A stretch of 64,000 bases of DNA, taken from positions 686,292 through 750,291 of the forward strand of contig NZ_LR701479.1 in the NCBI RefSeq assembly GCF_902498745.1, read 5' to 3'. This DNA is from Erythrobacter sp. EC-HK427. GTDB taxonomy: Bacteria; Pseudomonadota; Alphaproteobacteria; Sphingomonadales; Sphingomonadaceae. Under the pieces are notes generated by a model. It did no database searches. It worked only from the letters and a program-made list of their open reading frames with translations, and was not told where the DNA came from. Shown in pieces: positions 52,062 through 60,952 of the stretch. The translations under genes were made by a program, and so were the position numbers. Within the stretch, counting starts at the first letter, position 1; the number at the start of each line of letters is the position of its first letter.

Positions 52062-53950
52062 TCGGTCACCGCGATTTCAAAGCCGGGGATGGCGATGCCG
52101 CGCCCGTCGTGCACGTTGACCACGGGGGCATCGGCCCAGCCGTGGCGGATGCGCGTGACCGGCGCGCCGTCAAGCGGAAGATCCACAAAAGTCCCATGAG
52201 CACGCCCAGAGGCAAAGCGGCAGGCTGCTTGCGTGTCGCCGCAAAGCTCGAATGCGAGCGCTGGTCCGCTCCAGCTTTCCAGTCCGCCCTCCACACCATG
52301 GAACGTAATCCGCACAAGGCCATCAGCTATCTGGGCGGAGACAGGAGCAGGCTGAGCATCGCCTAAAGCTGCCATTGCCAAGCGCTCGCCGAGCAGCACT
52401 TTGTTCGTGGGGTGGATATCGCTCCATTCGCCAAGATCGATGGCCGTGACGAGCGCTGCATTGGGATCAGCCAGCGCAGCCTGACGCTGGATTTCGCGAA
52501 GATCGGCCCAGCCGCTCGCCACCGGCGCTGATGAGGGCATGCCGTAATTGGCCAGCTGAACAACCATAACGCGAAGATGCCCACCGAATTGCTCACGCCA
52601 TCCGGCAAACAATTCGCGCAGGCGATCACCGTAGCCGGGGATGCCGACATCGCTTTCGCCCTGATACCACGCGGCACCCGCCAGCGGGAACGCGCCAATG
52701 GGCGCGATCATCCGGTTGTGCATGACGCCGATACCGGCATTGGCATCCCACGGCGTGCGCGGCGGCGATTGCGTGACGGGGCTGACCGCGTAACGCCAGC
52801 CGTCGCCCAGTGGCAGCCGCTCGCTCCCGACGGTCAGCGAGAGCCGGTCCGCGCTGCTTTGCATCCCGCCCTGCCCCCAGCTGTTGCTGGCCGCAAAGAT
52901 GATCTCGTTTGCGCCTTCGTGCAGGAAATGAGCAGGAACGGCATAGTCCCGTTCAGTGCTCCAGCCATGGCTGATCCCGACCGGGTGTCCGTTTACCCAT
53001 GTCGCATCAAGATCGTCGATAATGCCGATATTGAGTCTGCCGCCCGCCTCTGCTTGCGCTGCCGTCATATGCACCGTCCGGCGGAACCAAACAGTGCCAA
53101 CCGCAGGCACATTGGCATCCCAAGCGGTGAAAGGGCCGATGGCAGGCACTGGTGCCCATGTGAGGCTGTCAGGATTGCTCCAAGGCTCCGATCCGCCACT
53201 GGCATCGCTATACCACGCTTCCCACTGCGGCGCGAAAGCGGCAACGGCCGCCTGCGGGTCTGCGCTAAATCCTGAAAGCACTCGCATCTGCTCTTCGCCG
53301 TACAGCGCAGCGCCGCCTTCGGGGCTGAGCCAAGCGCGGATTTGCGATCCGCCCCAGCTTGAGTGAATGGCCCCCACCGGAATATCGAGGGCGGTCCGCA
53401 GGTCACGCAGCATGTAATAGCAGGCGGCGGAAAAGCCGCCGGTCGTGTCCGGGGCGGCAGACTGCCATTCAACCGGACCAGAAAACTCACGCTCAGGGAC
53501 AGGCGCGGTATCGAGCGGCACTGTCAGCATGCGCAGCAACGGATCATTGCTAGCCTGAATGTTGTTGTAGCCGTTGAGTCCCGCGGCGACGGTGAAGGCC
53601 ATATTGGACTGGCCCGAACACAAATAGACATCACCAACGACGATATCGTTCACCACAACGGAACCGCCCGCTTCCCGCACTTCGAGTGTCAGCGGCTGCG
53701 CGCTTGCCTCGCGTGCTGGAAAGCGCAACACAAAGGTGCCGTCCGCTCCGGTCTGCACGGTTGCCCGGTCATTCCCCAGCACTGCGGAGATCGTGCCACC
53801 CGCTTCGCTATAGCCTTGCACGGTGATAGCGCGGTCCCGCTGGATGACCACGCCATCGCTCCACACCGGGGATAACGCTACTTGTGCGGCGGCGGGAGTT
53901 GCTAGTGCGGCGAGAGCCGTCGCGATGGTGATGGCGAAAGTGCGCCGCAT
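52058..53950 (-). CDS. SASA/SGNH-type acetyl esterase (acetylxylan esterase)
   Basis: A 630-residue exported esterase with signal peptide (MRRTFAITIATALAALATPAAAQ). It has the sialate O-acetylesterase-like layout: LCSGQSNMAF with the nucleophile Ser, IHSSWGGSQIRAW, an inserted beta-sandwich segment (WFRRTVHMTAAQ to NSWGQGG), AWYQGESDVG and the later DIHPTNK with the His. In xylan loci such enzymes deacetylate xylo-oligosaccharides (CE20-like), which fits here better than sialate. ATG overlaps the lactonase stop (TGATG). Confidence 0.88.
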   Translation of the reverse strand: MRRTFAITIATALAALATPAAAQVALSPVWSDGVVIQRDRAITVQGYSEAGGTISAVLGNDRATVQTGADGTFVLRFPAREASAQPLTLEVREAGGSVVVNDIVVGDVYLCSGQSNMAFTVAAGLNGYNNIQASNDPLLRMLTVPLDTAPVPEREFSGPVEWQSAAPDTTGGFSAACYYMLRDLRTALDIPVGAIHSSWGGSQIRAWLSPEGGAALYGEEQMRVLSGFSADPQAAVAAFAPQWEAWYSDASGGSEPWSNPDSLTWAPVPAIGPFTAWDANVPAVGTVWFRRTVHMTAAQAEAGGRLNIGIIDDLDATWVNGHPVGISHGWSTERDYAVPAHFLHEGANEIIFAASNSWGQGGMQSSADRLSLTVGSERLPLGDGWRYAVSPVTQSPPRTPWDANAGIGVMHNRMIAPIGAFPLAGAAWYQGESDVGIPGYGDRLRELFAGWREQFGGHLRVMVVQLANYGMPSSAPVASGWADLREIQRQAALADPNAALVTAIDLGEWSDIHPTNKVLLGERLAMAALGDAQPAPVSAQIADGLVRITFHGVEGGLESWSGPALAFELCGDTQAACRFASGRAHGTFVDLPLDGAPVTRIRHGWADAPVVNVHDGRGIAIPGFEIAVTE

Positions 53951-54834
53951 CAGCCCAGCTTCACCTGTGCTTGCGGCACCCCTGCGACAGGTGCTTCGAA
54001 AGACAAGAGGCTGCCTGCTTCGGGATAGGCTGCATAATCCTCCGGTTCCATGTTCTTGGTCGCCGTTGTAACGTAGGCGGTGCGCAGATCGGGGCCGCCC
54101 AGCGCCATCTTGGTAATGTCGCGCGCAGGCATGGCCCACGTTCCCACCAGTGCGCCATCGGGGCTGAAGCGGGCGACCCGTGCGCCCAGGTAAAGGCCCG
54201 TCCACACATGATCCTCGGCATCGACAATCGGGCCATCGGGATAAGCATCAGGGAACAATGCGCCCGTATCGACGAAAGGCCTCGCTTCGCCCACGCCAGA
54301 AGTGCTCAAGTCTGCCACCATGATTTTCTGCGCGGTCGTGTCAGTGAAATAGATGCGATCACCCTGCGCGCTCACAGCAGGCCCGTTGGTAATCGCAATG
54401 CCGGATGGGCCAGCTGGGCGGACTTCGCCCCGGTCGAACATATAGAACCGTCCCGATGCGGAGCTTTCGCTATCGTCCATCGAGCCGAACCAAACGCGGC
54501 CCCACGGATCGGTGCAAGCATCGTTAAGCCGGTTGCCTGTCGGTTCGCCCGGAACGGCCATTAGCCGGGTAAACGTCTGCGCTTGCGGATCAAAAGTGTA
54601 GAGCCCGTCCTGCAAACCACAAAGCAGCAAGCCATCCTCGGTCGGCAGGCCCCAGCCGATCTGGCCGGGCGCTTCGCTACGGACGTTTCCGCCCGTTTCC
54701 GGATCGTAATGCCACAGGAAATGCCCCTTAATGTCGACAAACCACACAACTTCGCGCGCGGCATCCCAGAACACGCCTTCGCCCAAGCGCGTTTCCGCGC
54801 GGAGCAGCGTTGTGACCTGCGGGTTTATCTCCAT
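53950..54834 (-). CDS. xylC: SMP-30 family xylonolactonase
   Basis: A 294-residue six-bladed propeller lactonase. Metal-site segments are present: RLGEGVFWD (Glu), NRLNDACTDPWGRVWFGSM (Asn) and YPDGPIVDAEDHVWTG (Asp). It should open D-xylono-lactone to D-xylonate, second Weimberg step. Starts at ATG 54834, overlapping the xylose dehydrogenase by 10 bases, and no signal peptide, so cytoplasmic. Confidence 0.92.
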   Translation of the reverse strand: MEINPQVTTLLRAETRLGEGVFWDAAREVVWFVDIKGHFLWHYDPETGGNVRSEAPGQIGWGLPTEDGLLLCGLQDGLYTFDPQAQTFTRLMAVPGEPTGNRLNDACTDPWGRVWFGSMDDSESSASGRFYMFDRGEVRPAGPSGIAITNGPAVSAQGDRIYFTDTTAQKIMVADLSTSGVGEARPFVDTGALFPDAYPDGPIVDAEDHVWTGLYLGARVARFSPDGALVGTWAMPARDITKMALGGPDLRTAYVTTATKNMEPEDYAAYPEAGSLLSFEAPVAGVPQAQVKLG

Positions 54835-55610
54835 CCTGCATCCACCCAATAATTGTGTGCAGTGCAATAGCGCGCGTCGTCGGAAGCCAGCCACATTGCC
54901 ATGGCGGCGATATCGACCGGCAGAATGCGCCCGTCGAGGCATTGTGCGGCAACGATCTCAGCCTCGCCTTCGGGCGTGTACCACCGCATCTGTCGCGGGG
55001 TTTGCACATTGCCGGGAATGATCGTGTTGACGCGGATGTTATCCCGCCCGAATTCGCGCGCCAGACTGCGCGTGAGGCCTTCAATCGCGGCCTTCGCGGT
55101 CTGGTAAATCGTCAAATCTTCCAGCCCGAGATGCCAGCTGATCGATCCCAGATTGATAATGCTGCCGCCACCGGCGGCTTTCATCGCTGGAATAACCGCT
55201 TTGGCGGCGAAAAACTGGTGCTTCAGATTGACCGCCATCCGCTCATCCCAATACGCGGACGTCACGTCTTCCACTTTGTGGCGATCATCGCTGGCGGCAT
55301 TGTTAATGAGGATATCGCAGCCGCCCAGCCGCTCGATCAGCTTGCCGATCTTGTGGCCGTAATCGTCACAATCGGTGATGTCGCAATGGACAAAATGCGG
55401 CGGGATCGCGGCAGTTTCCAAGCGTGCGACCAGCTCTTCGCTTGGCGCTTCTTGCACGTCAACAAAGGCCACGGCGCTCCCCTGACGCACGAAGCCTTCA
55501 ACAATACCTTCGCCGATACCCGAACCTCCGCCGCTGACGATGACTTTGCGTCCCGCCAGCGATGGATAGATTGCGCTCGACCCTTCGGGCCGCAGCTCCC
55601 CTCCACTCAT
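54825..55610 (-). CDS. xylB: NAD-dependent D-xylose dehydrogenase (SDR)
   Basis: A 261-residue classical SDR closely resembling Caulobacter XylB: SSAIYPSLAGRKVIVSGGGSGIGEG, NNAASDDRH, catalytic Ser (NLGSISWHLG), YQTAKAAIEG (Y-x-x-x-K), and the C-terminal YWVDAGWR. The Asp after strand 2 (AFVDVQEA) indicates NAD. First Weimberg step, xylose to xylonolactone. GAGGGA precedes the ATG, and the aldehyde dehydrogenase stop is 6 bases upstream. Confidence 0.94.
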   Translation of the reverse strand: MSGGELRPEGSSAIYPSLAGRKVIVSGGGSGIGEGIVEGFVRQGSAVAFVDVQEAPSEELVARLETAAIPPHFVHCDITDCDDYGHKIGKLIERLGGCDILINNAASDDRHKVEDVTSAYWDERMAVNLKHQFFAAKAVIPAMKAAGGGSIINLGSISWHLGLEDLTIYQTAKAAIEGLTRSLAREFGRDNIRVNTIIPGNVQTPRQMRWYTPEGEAEIVAAQCLDGRILPVDIAAMAMWLASDDARYCTAHNYWVDAGWR

Positions 55611-55616
55611 GTTCCC

Positions 55617-57053
55617 TCAGTCTCCCGTGTAAACTGTTTTGATCTGTGTATAGAAATCGACGGCAGCAAAACCCTGTTCACGCGGGCCATAGCTGGATCC
55701 CCGCGTGCCGCCAAACGGCACATGGTAGTCGACACCTGCCGTGGGCAGATTGATCATCACCATGCCTGCACGCACATTCTTGCGGAAATCCCGCGCCTTG
55801 GCGAGGTTGGTGGTGACGATCCCTGCCGAAAGGCCGAAATTGCCGCGATTGGCAACATCCAGCGCTTCGTCGTAATCCGCCACACGTACTGTGGAAACGA
55901 CGGGACCGAACACCTCTTCATTGTTGATGCGCATATCGGGCGCCGTGTCCGCAATCACGGTCGGCTGCATGAAATAGCCAGACGCGTCGGTATCGGGTTC
56001 CGTCGCGCCTGTAGCCAGTCGACCGCCCTCTTCGCAGGCAATGCCGACATAACGAAAGTTTTGTTCAAGCTGCCGTTGTGAATTGGCCGGGCCAACTTGG
56101 GTGCCTTCATCAAGTGCACCGCCGACCTTCAAGCTGCGCGCCTTTGCTGCGAGCTTCTCGACAAACGCATCGTGAATGGCCGCTTCGACGATGACGCGGC
56201 TCGAAGCGGTGCATCGCTGGCCCGTCTGGAAGAAGCCGCCGTCTGCGGCTATCGCCACGGCCTTATCCAAGTCAGCATCAGCGCAAACCACCAACGGGTT
56301 CTTACCGCCCATTTCCAGCTGGACCCGCTTGTGCGTGGCCGTTGCGCCTTGCAGCACCTTGGCACCCGTGCCCTGGCTTCCGGTAAAGCTGATCGCGGCA
56401 ATGTCACTATGGTTCACCAGCGCAGCCCCAGCTTCACCGCCGCCCAGCACCATATTGAACACGCCAGCAGGCATCCCCGCTTCGTGAATGATCTCCGCCA
56501 GCACATGCGCCATCGCTGGCGTCTCGTTCGATGGAGCCAGCACGACCGTATTGCCGAAGGCCAGCGCAGGAGCGGCTTTCCATGCGGGAATAGCAATCGG
56601 AAAGTTCCACGGCGTGATGAGGCCAACAGGGCCAATCGCTTCGCGGTGCGTCGCTACATCGAGGCCTGGCCGCGTCGATTCCAGCGTCAGCCCGTGGCGG
56701 CGAAGCGCCTCTCCGGCAAAATAGCGAAAGATGCGGGCGGCGCGCAGCGTCTCGCCAATGCCCTCACCGCGCAGCTTGCCTTCTTCGCGGGCGAGCAGTT
56801 CACCAACTTCGACAGAACGGGCGAAAAGCGCCTGTGCGATCTTTTCGAGCAAGTCCGCGCGCACTTCCGGGCTGGCATCAGCCCAAGCCTTTTGCGCCCC
56901 GGCAGCAGCCGCAACAGCAGCGTCGACCGTTGCCGTATCGCCTTGCGGAAAGCGCGCGACAATATCGCTGGTGTCCGAAGGATTGCGGCTTTCCAAGGCA
57001 TCGCCTGCACCGGTGAAGGCACCGCCGATATAGTGCGAAAGAGTAGTCGTCAT
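55617..57053 (-). CDS. xylA: 2-oxoglutarate semialdehyde dehydrogenase (ALDH)
   Basis: A 478-residue aldehyde dehydrogenase: GPVGLITPWNFPIAIPAWK, SFTGSQGTGAKV, VQLEMGGKNPLVV (general-base Glu), FFQTGQRCTASSRV (nucleophile Cys) and EVFGPVVSTVRV. With its neighbours it fits the last Weimberg step, 2-oxoglutarate semialdehyde to 2-oxoglutarate; the Caulobacter counterpart is called XylA (not xylose isomerase). Spaced 6 bases from both neighbours, so in one operon. Confidence 0.93.
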   Translation of the reverse strand: MTTTLSHYIGGAFTGAGDALESRNPSDTSDIVARFPQGDTATVDAAVAAAAGAQKAWADASPEVRADLLEKIAQALFARSVEVGELLAREEGKLRGEGIGETLRAARIFRYFAGEALRRHGLTLESTRPGLDVATHREAIGPVGLITPWNFPIAIPAWKAAPALAFGNTVVLAPSNETPAMAHVLAEIIHEAGMPAGVFNMVLGGGEAGAALVNHSDIAAISFTGSQGTGAKVLQGATATHKRVQLEMGGKNPLVVCADADLDKAVAIAADGGFFQTGQRCTASSRVIVEAAIHDAFVEKLAAKARSLKVGGALDEGTQVGPANSQRQLEQNFRYVGIACEEGGRLATGATEPDTDASGYFMQPTVIADTAPDMRINNEEVFGPVVSTVRVADYDEALDVANRGNFGLSAGIVTTNLAKARDFRKNVRAGMVMINLPTAGVDYHVPFGGTRGSSYGPREQGFAAVDFYTQIKTVYTGD

Positions 57054-57059
57054 GGCAGA

Positions 57060-58181
57060 TCAGATCCTGTCGATTAACCCGCGCGCGGCGAGGTTGCGTG
57101 CAAATTCGCGGATGCCCATCGTCCAGGCAGGTGCATCGCGGGATGTCGTTACGGTGTTCGAAAGCGTGCCAAGGCGCGTAGACGAAATCGTCACGACATC
57201 ACCGACCTTGTGGGTAAACCCGGCGCCCGGCAAATCGCGATCCTGCACTGGCGCAAACAGGGTTCCGCAAAACAGCACGAAGCCGTCAGGATAATGGTGT
57301 TCCGACAGGCACTGGGCGACCAGATCGAGCGGATCACGGCTGATTTGCCGCATATCATTGGTGCCTTCGAGCACGTAGCCTTCCGGTCCGTCGATGCGCA
57401 GATCGACATTGGCAGTGCGCACATCGTCAATGGTGAAACCATCGTCGAACAGGCGGATGAAAGGGCCAAGCGCGCAGGATGCCGTGTTGTCTTTCGCTTT
57501 CGAAAGGAGGAGCGCGCTGCGCCCTTCAAAGTCGCGCAGGTTAACATCATTGCCCAGCATCGCGCCGATGACTTCGCCATGGGCATCGCAAACCACCACA
57601 ACCTCCGGCTCCGGATTGTTCCAAGTCGAATCCGAGCGCACGCCAATCGGCGCGGCGGCACCAACCGAGGACAGCACAGGTGCTTTCGAAAAGATCTCCG
57701 CATCTGGGCCGATCGCCACTTCCAGATATTGCGACCACATGCCTTGCTCGATCAGCAAGTCCTTCAAGCGCGCAGCATCATCGCTGCCGGGCACAACATC
57801 GCGGATCGCGCCGACCTTCTCTTCCAGCATAGCGCGGATTTCCGCCGCCTTGCTCGCATCGCCGCGGGCGCGCTCTTCAATCACCCGCTCGATGGCGGAA
57901 ATCGCGAAGGTGACGCCCGACGCCTTGATTGCTTGCAAATCAATGGGCGAAAGCAAGGTCCAATCCGCAGGCAATCCATCCGCCACCATGCCAAGCGAGA
58001 CACCGCCCTCGAAAGCGCGGTCCGCCACGGCGCCCGCGACGCTGGCGGTGACACCTGTGATGTCGAATATTTCGCCAGCACGAATGGCAATGACGCAGGG
58101 GCCCTCCGGCGAAAGCGCCCGGCCAATAAAATTCCCGCCGGCAAAATCAGCCGGCAACAGCGATTGTAGTGAGTCGGCCAT
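57060..58181 (-). CDS. xylX: 2-keto-3-deoxy-xylonate dehydratase (FAH superfamily)
   Basis: A 373-residue FAH-fold enzyme, longer than simple FAH hydrolases, as in Caulobacter XylX: N-terminal LLPADFAGGNFIGRAL, EIFSKAPVLSSVGAAAPIGVRSDS, WNNPEPEVVVVCDAHGEVIGAMLGNDVN with the metal-binding acidic residues. It should dehydrate 2-keto-3-deoxy-xylonate to 2-oxoglutarate semialdehyde. First gene of the minus-strand operon, with a LacI operator 24 bases before the start. Confidence 0.92.
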   Translation of the reverse strand: MADSLQSLLPADFAGGNFIGRALSPEGPCVIAIRAGEIFDITGVTASVAGAVADRAFEGGVSLGMVADGLPADWTLLSPIDLQAIKASGVTFAISAIERVIEERARGDASKAAEIRAMLEEKVGAIRDVVPGSDDAARLKDLLIEQGMWSQYLEVAIGPDAEIFSKAPVLSSVGAAAPIGVRSDSTWNNPEPEVVVVCDAHGEVIGAMLGNDVNLRDFEGRSALLLSKAKDNTASCALGPFIRLFDDGFTIDDVRTANVDLRIDGPEGYVLEGTNDMRQISRDPLDLVAQCLSEHHYPDGFVLFCGTLFAPVQDRDLPGAGFTHKVGDVVTISSTRLGTLSNTVTTSRDAPAWTMGIREFARNLAARGLIDRI

Positions 58182-58204
58182 AGCCGGTATCTTGCCCTCT
58201 CCTG

Positions 58205-58218
58205 TGATAGCGCTACCA
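58205..58218. promoter_or_regulatory. LacI-type operator between xylX and GH43 genes
   Basis: TGATAGCGCTACCA, identical to the site at 46043, lies 24 bases before the xylX ATG and 57 before the GH43 ATG, so it can control both divergent operons. Confidence 0.82.
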
Positions 58219-58274
58219 TATGACCCAAGCGGGCACAGAGCAAGAGGTGCCTTAATGGGAGAAGGAAGTTGCGA

Positions 58275-59954
58275 ATGAAAAGTTTCAAATCTGTACTGAG
58301 ATGCGGGATTGCAGCACTTACTCTATCCGTAAGCGTGACCAGGATCCTTGCCGCACCTGCTGCCGCGCAGTCTGCCGCGCGCTTCGACTTTGTGGAATAT
58401 GCGGGCGAATCGCAAACCGCCGCTTCCGATTCCTACGCCAATCCGGTGCTTCCCGGGTTCCATCCCGACCCATCGATCGTAAAAGTCGGCGATGATTTTT
58501 ATATGGTCACTTCCACCTTCAGCTGGTTTCCCGGCCTGCCCGTGCTGCACAGCCGCGATCTGGTGAACTGGACGCAGATCGGCAATGCTGTGGACCGCAG
58601 CGGCATGGTGGATTTCGCCGACCTCTCGTTAACAGGTGACGGGCTGTATGCTCCGGCGATTACCTATCACGACGGGACGTTCTACATTCTCAACACATGC
58701 GTGCGTTGCGAAGGGAATTTTCTGCTGACGGCGGCCGATCCGGCGGGGTCGTGGTCTGATCCGGTGCTGCTCGATTTCGGCGGGATCGATCCCTCGCTCT
58801 ATGTCGATGAGGACGGACGCGGCTGGATTACCTATAACGACGCGCCTGCTGTCGAACCGCGATATGAAGGCCACCGGGCAATCTGGATCCGCGAGTTTGA
58901 TTTGGCCAGCAACCAATTGCTTGGAGAGCCGATCCTGCTGGTCGATGGCGGATTTGATCCGAGCACCAATCCCATCTGGGCGGAGGGGCCGCATATCTAC
59001 AAAGTCGATGGCTGGTATTACCTGCTCGCTGCAGAGGGCGGCACGGCTGACCAGCATTCGCAAACGATTTACCGCAGCCGAAATGTCACCGGGCCTTATG
59101 CGCCGGGGCCGGTCAATCCCATCCTCACCCAGCGCGATTTGCCTGCGGATCGTCCCGACCGGGTGGAGGCGACAGGCCATGCCGATTTCGTGCAGCTTGA
59201 CGATGGCAGCTGGTGGGGCGTGTTCCTCGCCACCCGGCCCTTCGCGCGGCAGGATACGCTCATGGGCCGCGAGACGTTCCTCTTACCGGTGGAATGGCGC
59301 GATGGATGGCCGATTTTCCTGGACCAAGGCGAACCCGTTCCCATGACGGCACCGCGCCCCAACCTTTCGCCTTCTGCGGGCACCGATTGGAGCGTATGGC
59401 GGGAGGATTTCAACGATGGCACGCTTGGCCACGGATGGCTGCGCATTCGCGGCATCAACCCAGTGCAGGACCGAATGATCGCCGATGGTGCGCTGCATCT
59501 CATCCCTTCGGCAGCGACGCTCGGTGATCGTACTATGCCCGTCTTTGCCGGGCAGCGCCTTCGCCATCACACGGCGAGCTACACAGCGCGCGTATCGTTC
59601 ACGCCGGGCGCTGAGGGCGATTTTGCCGGGCTGGCCGCGGTGGCAAGTGAAACAGCCTTTGTCGCCCTCGGCATTCGCGGGACCGGAGAGGGCCGCACGA
59701 TTGCGCTGCTCAATCGCGATTCCGCCACTGATCCGGCAGGCGGAGAAGTTGCCGCAGCGCAGCCCTTCAGCGGATACACGGCCGAACTGCGGATTGCTTT
59801 TGACGAGGGCACGGCAGATTTTGCCTGGCGCACACCGGGAGGCCGCTGGCAGATGCTGGCCGAGGATGTGGATGTGACCCACATGGCCTCGGTGCGCAGC
59901 AATCTGTTTACCGGCGTGGTTGCCGGGCCATATGCGGTGCGCGGCGGGGATTAG
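58275..59954 (+). CDS. GH43 beta-xylosidase/arabinofuranosidase
   Basis: A 559-residue exported enzyme; ATG 58275 has GAAGGAAG upstream and begins a signal peptide ending near AAPAAAQS. The five-bladed GH43 propeller has the three catalytic acids in FHPDPSI, GGIDPSLYVDEDG and IWAEGPHIYK. A C-terminal beta-sandwich (WREDFNDGTLGHGWLRIR onward) matches the GH43_C2-like domain of subfamily xylosidases. It trims xylo-oligosaccharides or arabinose side chains. Its last 4 bases overlap the convergent GH5 gene. Confidence 0.93.
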   Translation: MKSFKSVLRCGIAALTLSVSVTRILAAPAAAQSAARFDFVEYAGESQTAASDSYANPVLPGFHPDPSIVKVGDDFYMVTSTFSWFPGLPVLHSRDLVNWTQIGNAVDRSGMVDFADLSLTGDGLYAPAITYHDGTFYILNTCVRCEGNFLLTAADPAGSWSDPVLLDFGGIDPSLYVDEDGRGWITYNDAPAVEPRYEGHRAIWIREFDLASNQLLGEPILLVDGGFDPSTNPIWAEGPHIYKVDGWYYLLAAEGGTADQHSQTIYRSRNVTGPYAPGPVNPILTQRDLPADRPDRVEATGHADFVQLDDGSWWGVFLATRPFARQDTLMGRETFLLPVEWRDGWPIFLDQGEPVPMTAPRPNLSPSAGTDWSVWREDFNDGTLGHGWLRIRGINPVQDRMIADGALHLIPSAATLGDRTMPVFAGQRLRHHTASYTARVSFTPGAEGDFAGLAAVASETAFVALGIRGTGEGRTIALLNRDSATDPAGGEVAAAQPFSGYTAELRIAFDEGTADFAWRTPGGRWQMLAEDVDVTHMASVRSNLFTGVVAGPYAVRGGD

Positions 59955-60952
59955 TCCTCGGGCAACCCAAACGCGGCTCTGAGGCCGGGCAGCCAGGTCT
60001 CGCTCTGGCTGTCCCAGAACGGAAAGGTGTTGGCATAGGCCCAGGCGCACATGCCGACACCTGTCGGACCGAAGGCCTCGCGCACTGCGGTGTGATACGC
60101 GATCCGTTGATCGAGCGATACGCCGCCGTCAAACGCGCCCGTCTCGCCCATGAACGGCGTCATCCCCGTGCGGGCGATATACGCACGTAGCTTGTCCACA
60201 TCAGCTTGCAGCGTGGCTGCATCGGCAGAGGTGCCGTAAGGCCGCGTATTGGCTTCGGGCACCGGCCCGGCCCATGTCGCGCCCTGATGCGTGAAATCGA
60301 ACGGGGCGTAATAGTGGAATGTGGGATGCACATTCGGGTCATCGGGCAGATCGAGCGTCGCGAGCGAATCGATCCCGCTCCAGTTGCCGCCGCCAAAGAT
60401 TACCGGACGGGTCGGGTTGGTTTCGCGGATCGCAGCGAGCGTCGGGGCCATGATGCGCACCAGATTGTCATTGGTGAAAGCATCGTGCGGCTCATTCTCC
60501 GGCTCGAACCACAGGCGGTCTGAACGGTCGGCAAAATGCGCTGCAATCTGCCGCCACATCGCCGCCAGCTTTGCCGCATTGGCATCGGGATCGGCGTGCA
60601 GCTCTTCAAAATTGTGGCTGTTCATGATGACGTTGAGATCAGCGGCCAAGGCAGCGTCGACCAGTTCTGTCACCCGCGCCATCCATGCAGGATCGATGGT
60701 GTAATCCGGCCCGCCGCCGGTCTTGTTGGCCCAGCGCACGGGCAAGCGCACTGTTTCAAACCCGGCAGCGCGGATGCGGGCGAAGTCCGCTGGCCCCAAC
60801 ACGTGCGAGCCCCAGTCGTTTTCCTGCGGGGATTCGAGGTGATTGCCAAGATTGATGCAGGTCCCCACCGGCAGCGGCTCGGCCTGTGCGAAAGCCGGCT
60901 GGCTAGGAAAGGCAAGCGCGAGGGACATGGCGGCAAAGGTCACAGTTCGCAT
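59951..60952 (-). CDS. GH5 endo-glucanase/mannanase-type hydrolase
   Basis: A 333-residue GH5 enzyme from ATG 60952 (AGGAG eight bases upstream) with signal peptide (MSLALAFPSQPAFAQ region). GH5 motifs: TCINLGNHLESPQ, VRLPVRWANK, IMNSHNFEELH, WFEPENEPHDAF with the acid/base Glu and TPFMGETGAF with the nucleophile Glu. The exact glucan, xylan or mannan target is unclear. ATG overlaps the esterase stop (TGATG). Confidence 0.92.
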   Translation of the reverse strand: MRTVTFAAMSLALAFPSQPAFAQAEPLPVGTCINLGNHLESPQENDWGSHVLGPADFARIRAAGFETVRLPVRWANKTGGGPDYTIDPAWMARVTELVDAALAADLNVIMNSHNFEELHADPDANAAKLAAMWRQIAAHFADRSDRLWFEPENEPHDAFTNDNLVRIMAPTLAAIRETNPTRPVIFGGGNWSGIDSLATLDLPDDPNVHPTFHYYAPFDFTHQGATWAGPVPEANTRPYGTSADAATLQADVDKLRAYIARTGMTPFMGETGAFDGGVSLDQRIAYHTAVREAFGPTGVGMCAWAYANTFPFWDSQSETWLPGLRAAFGLPED

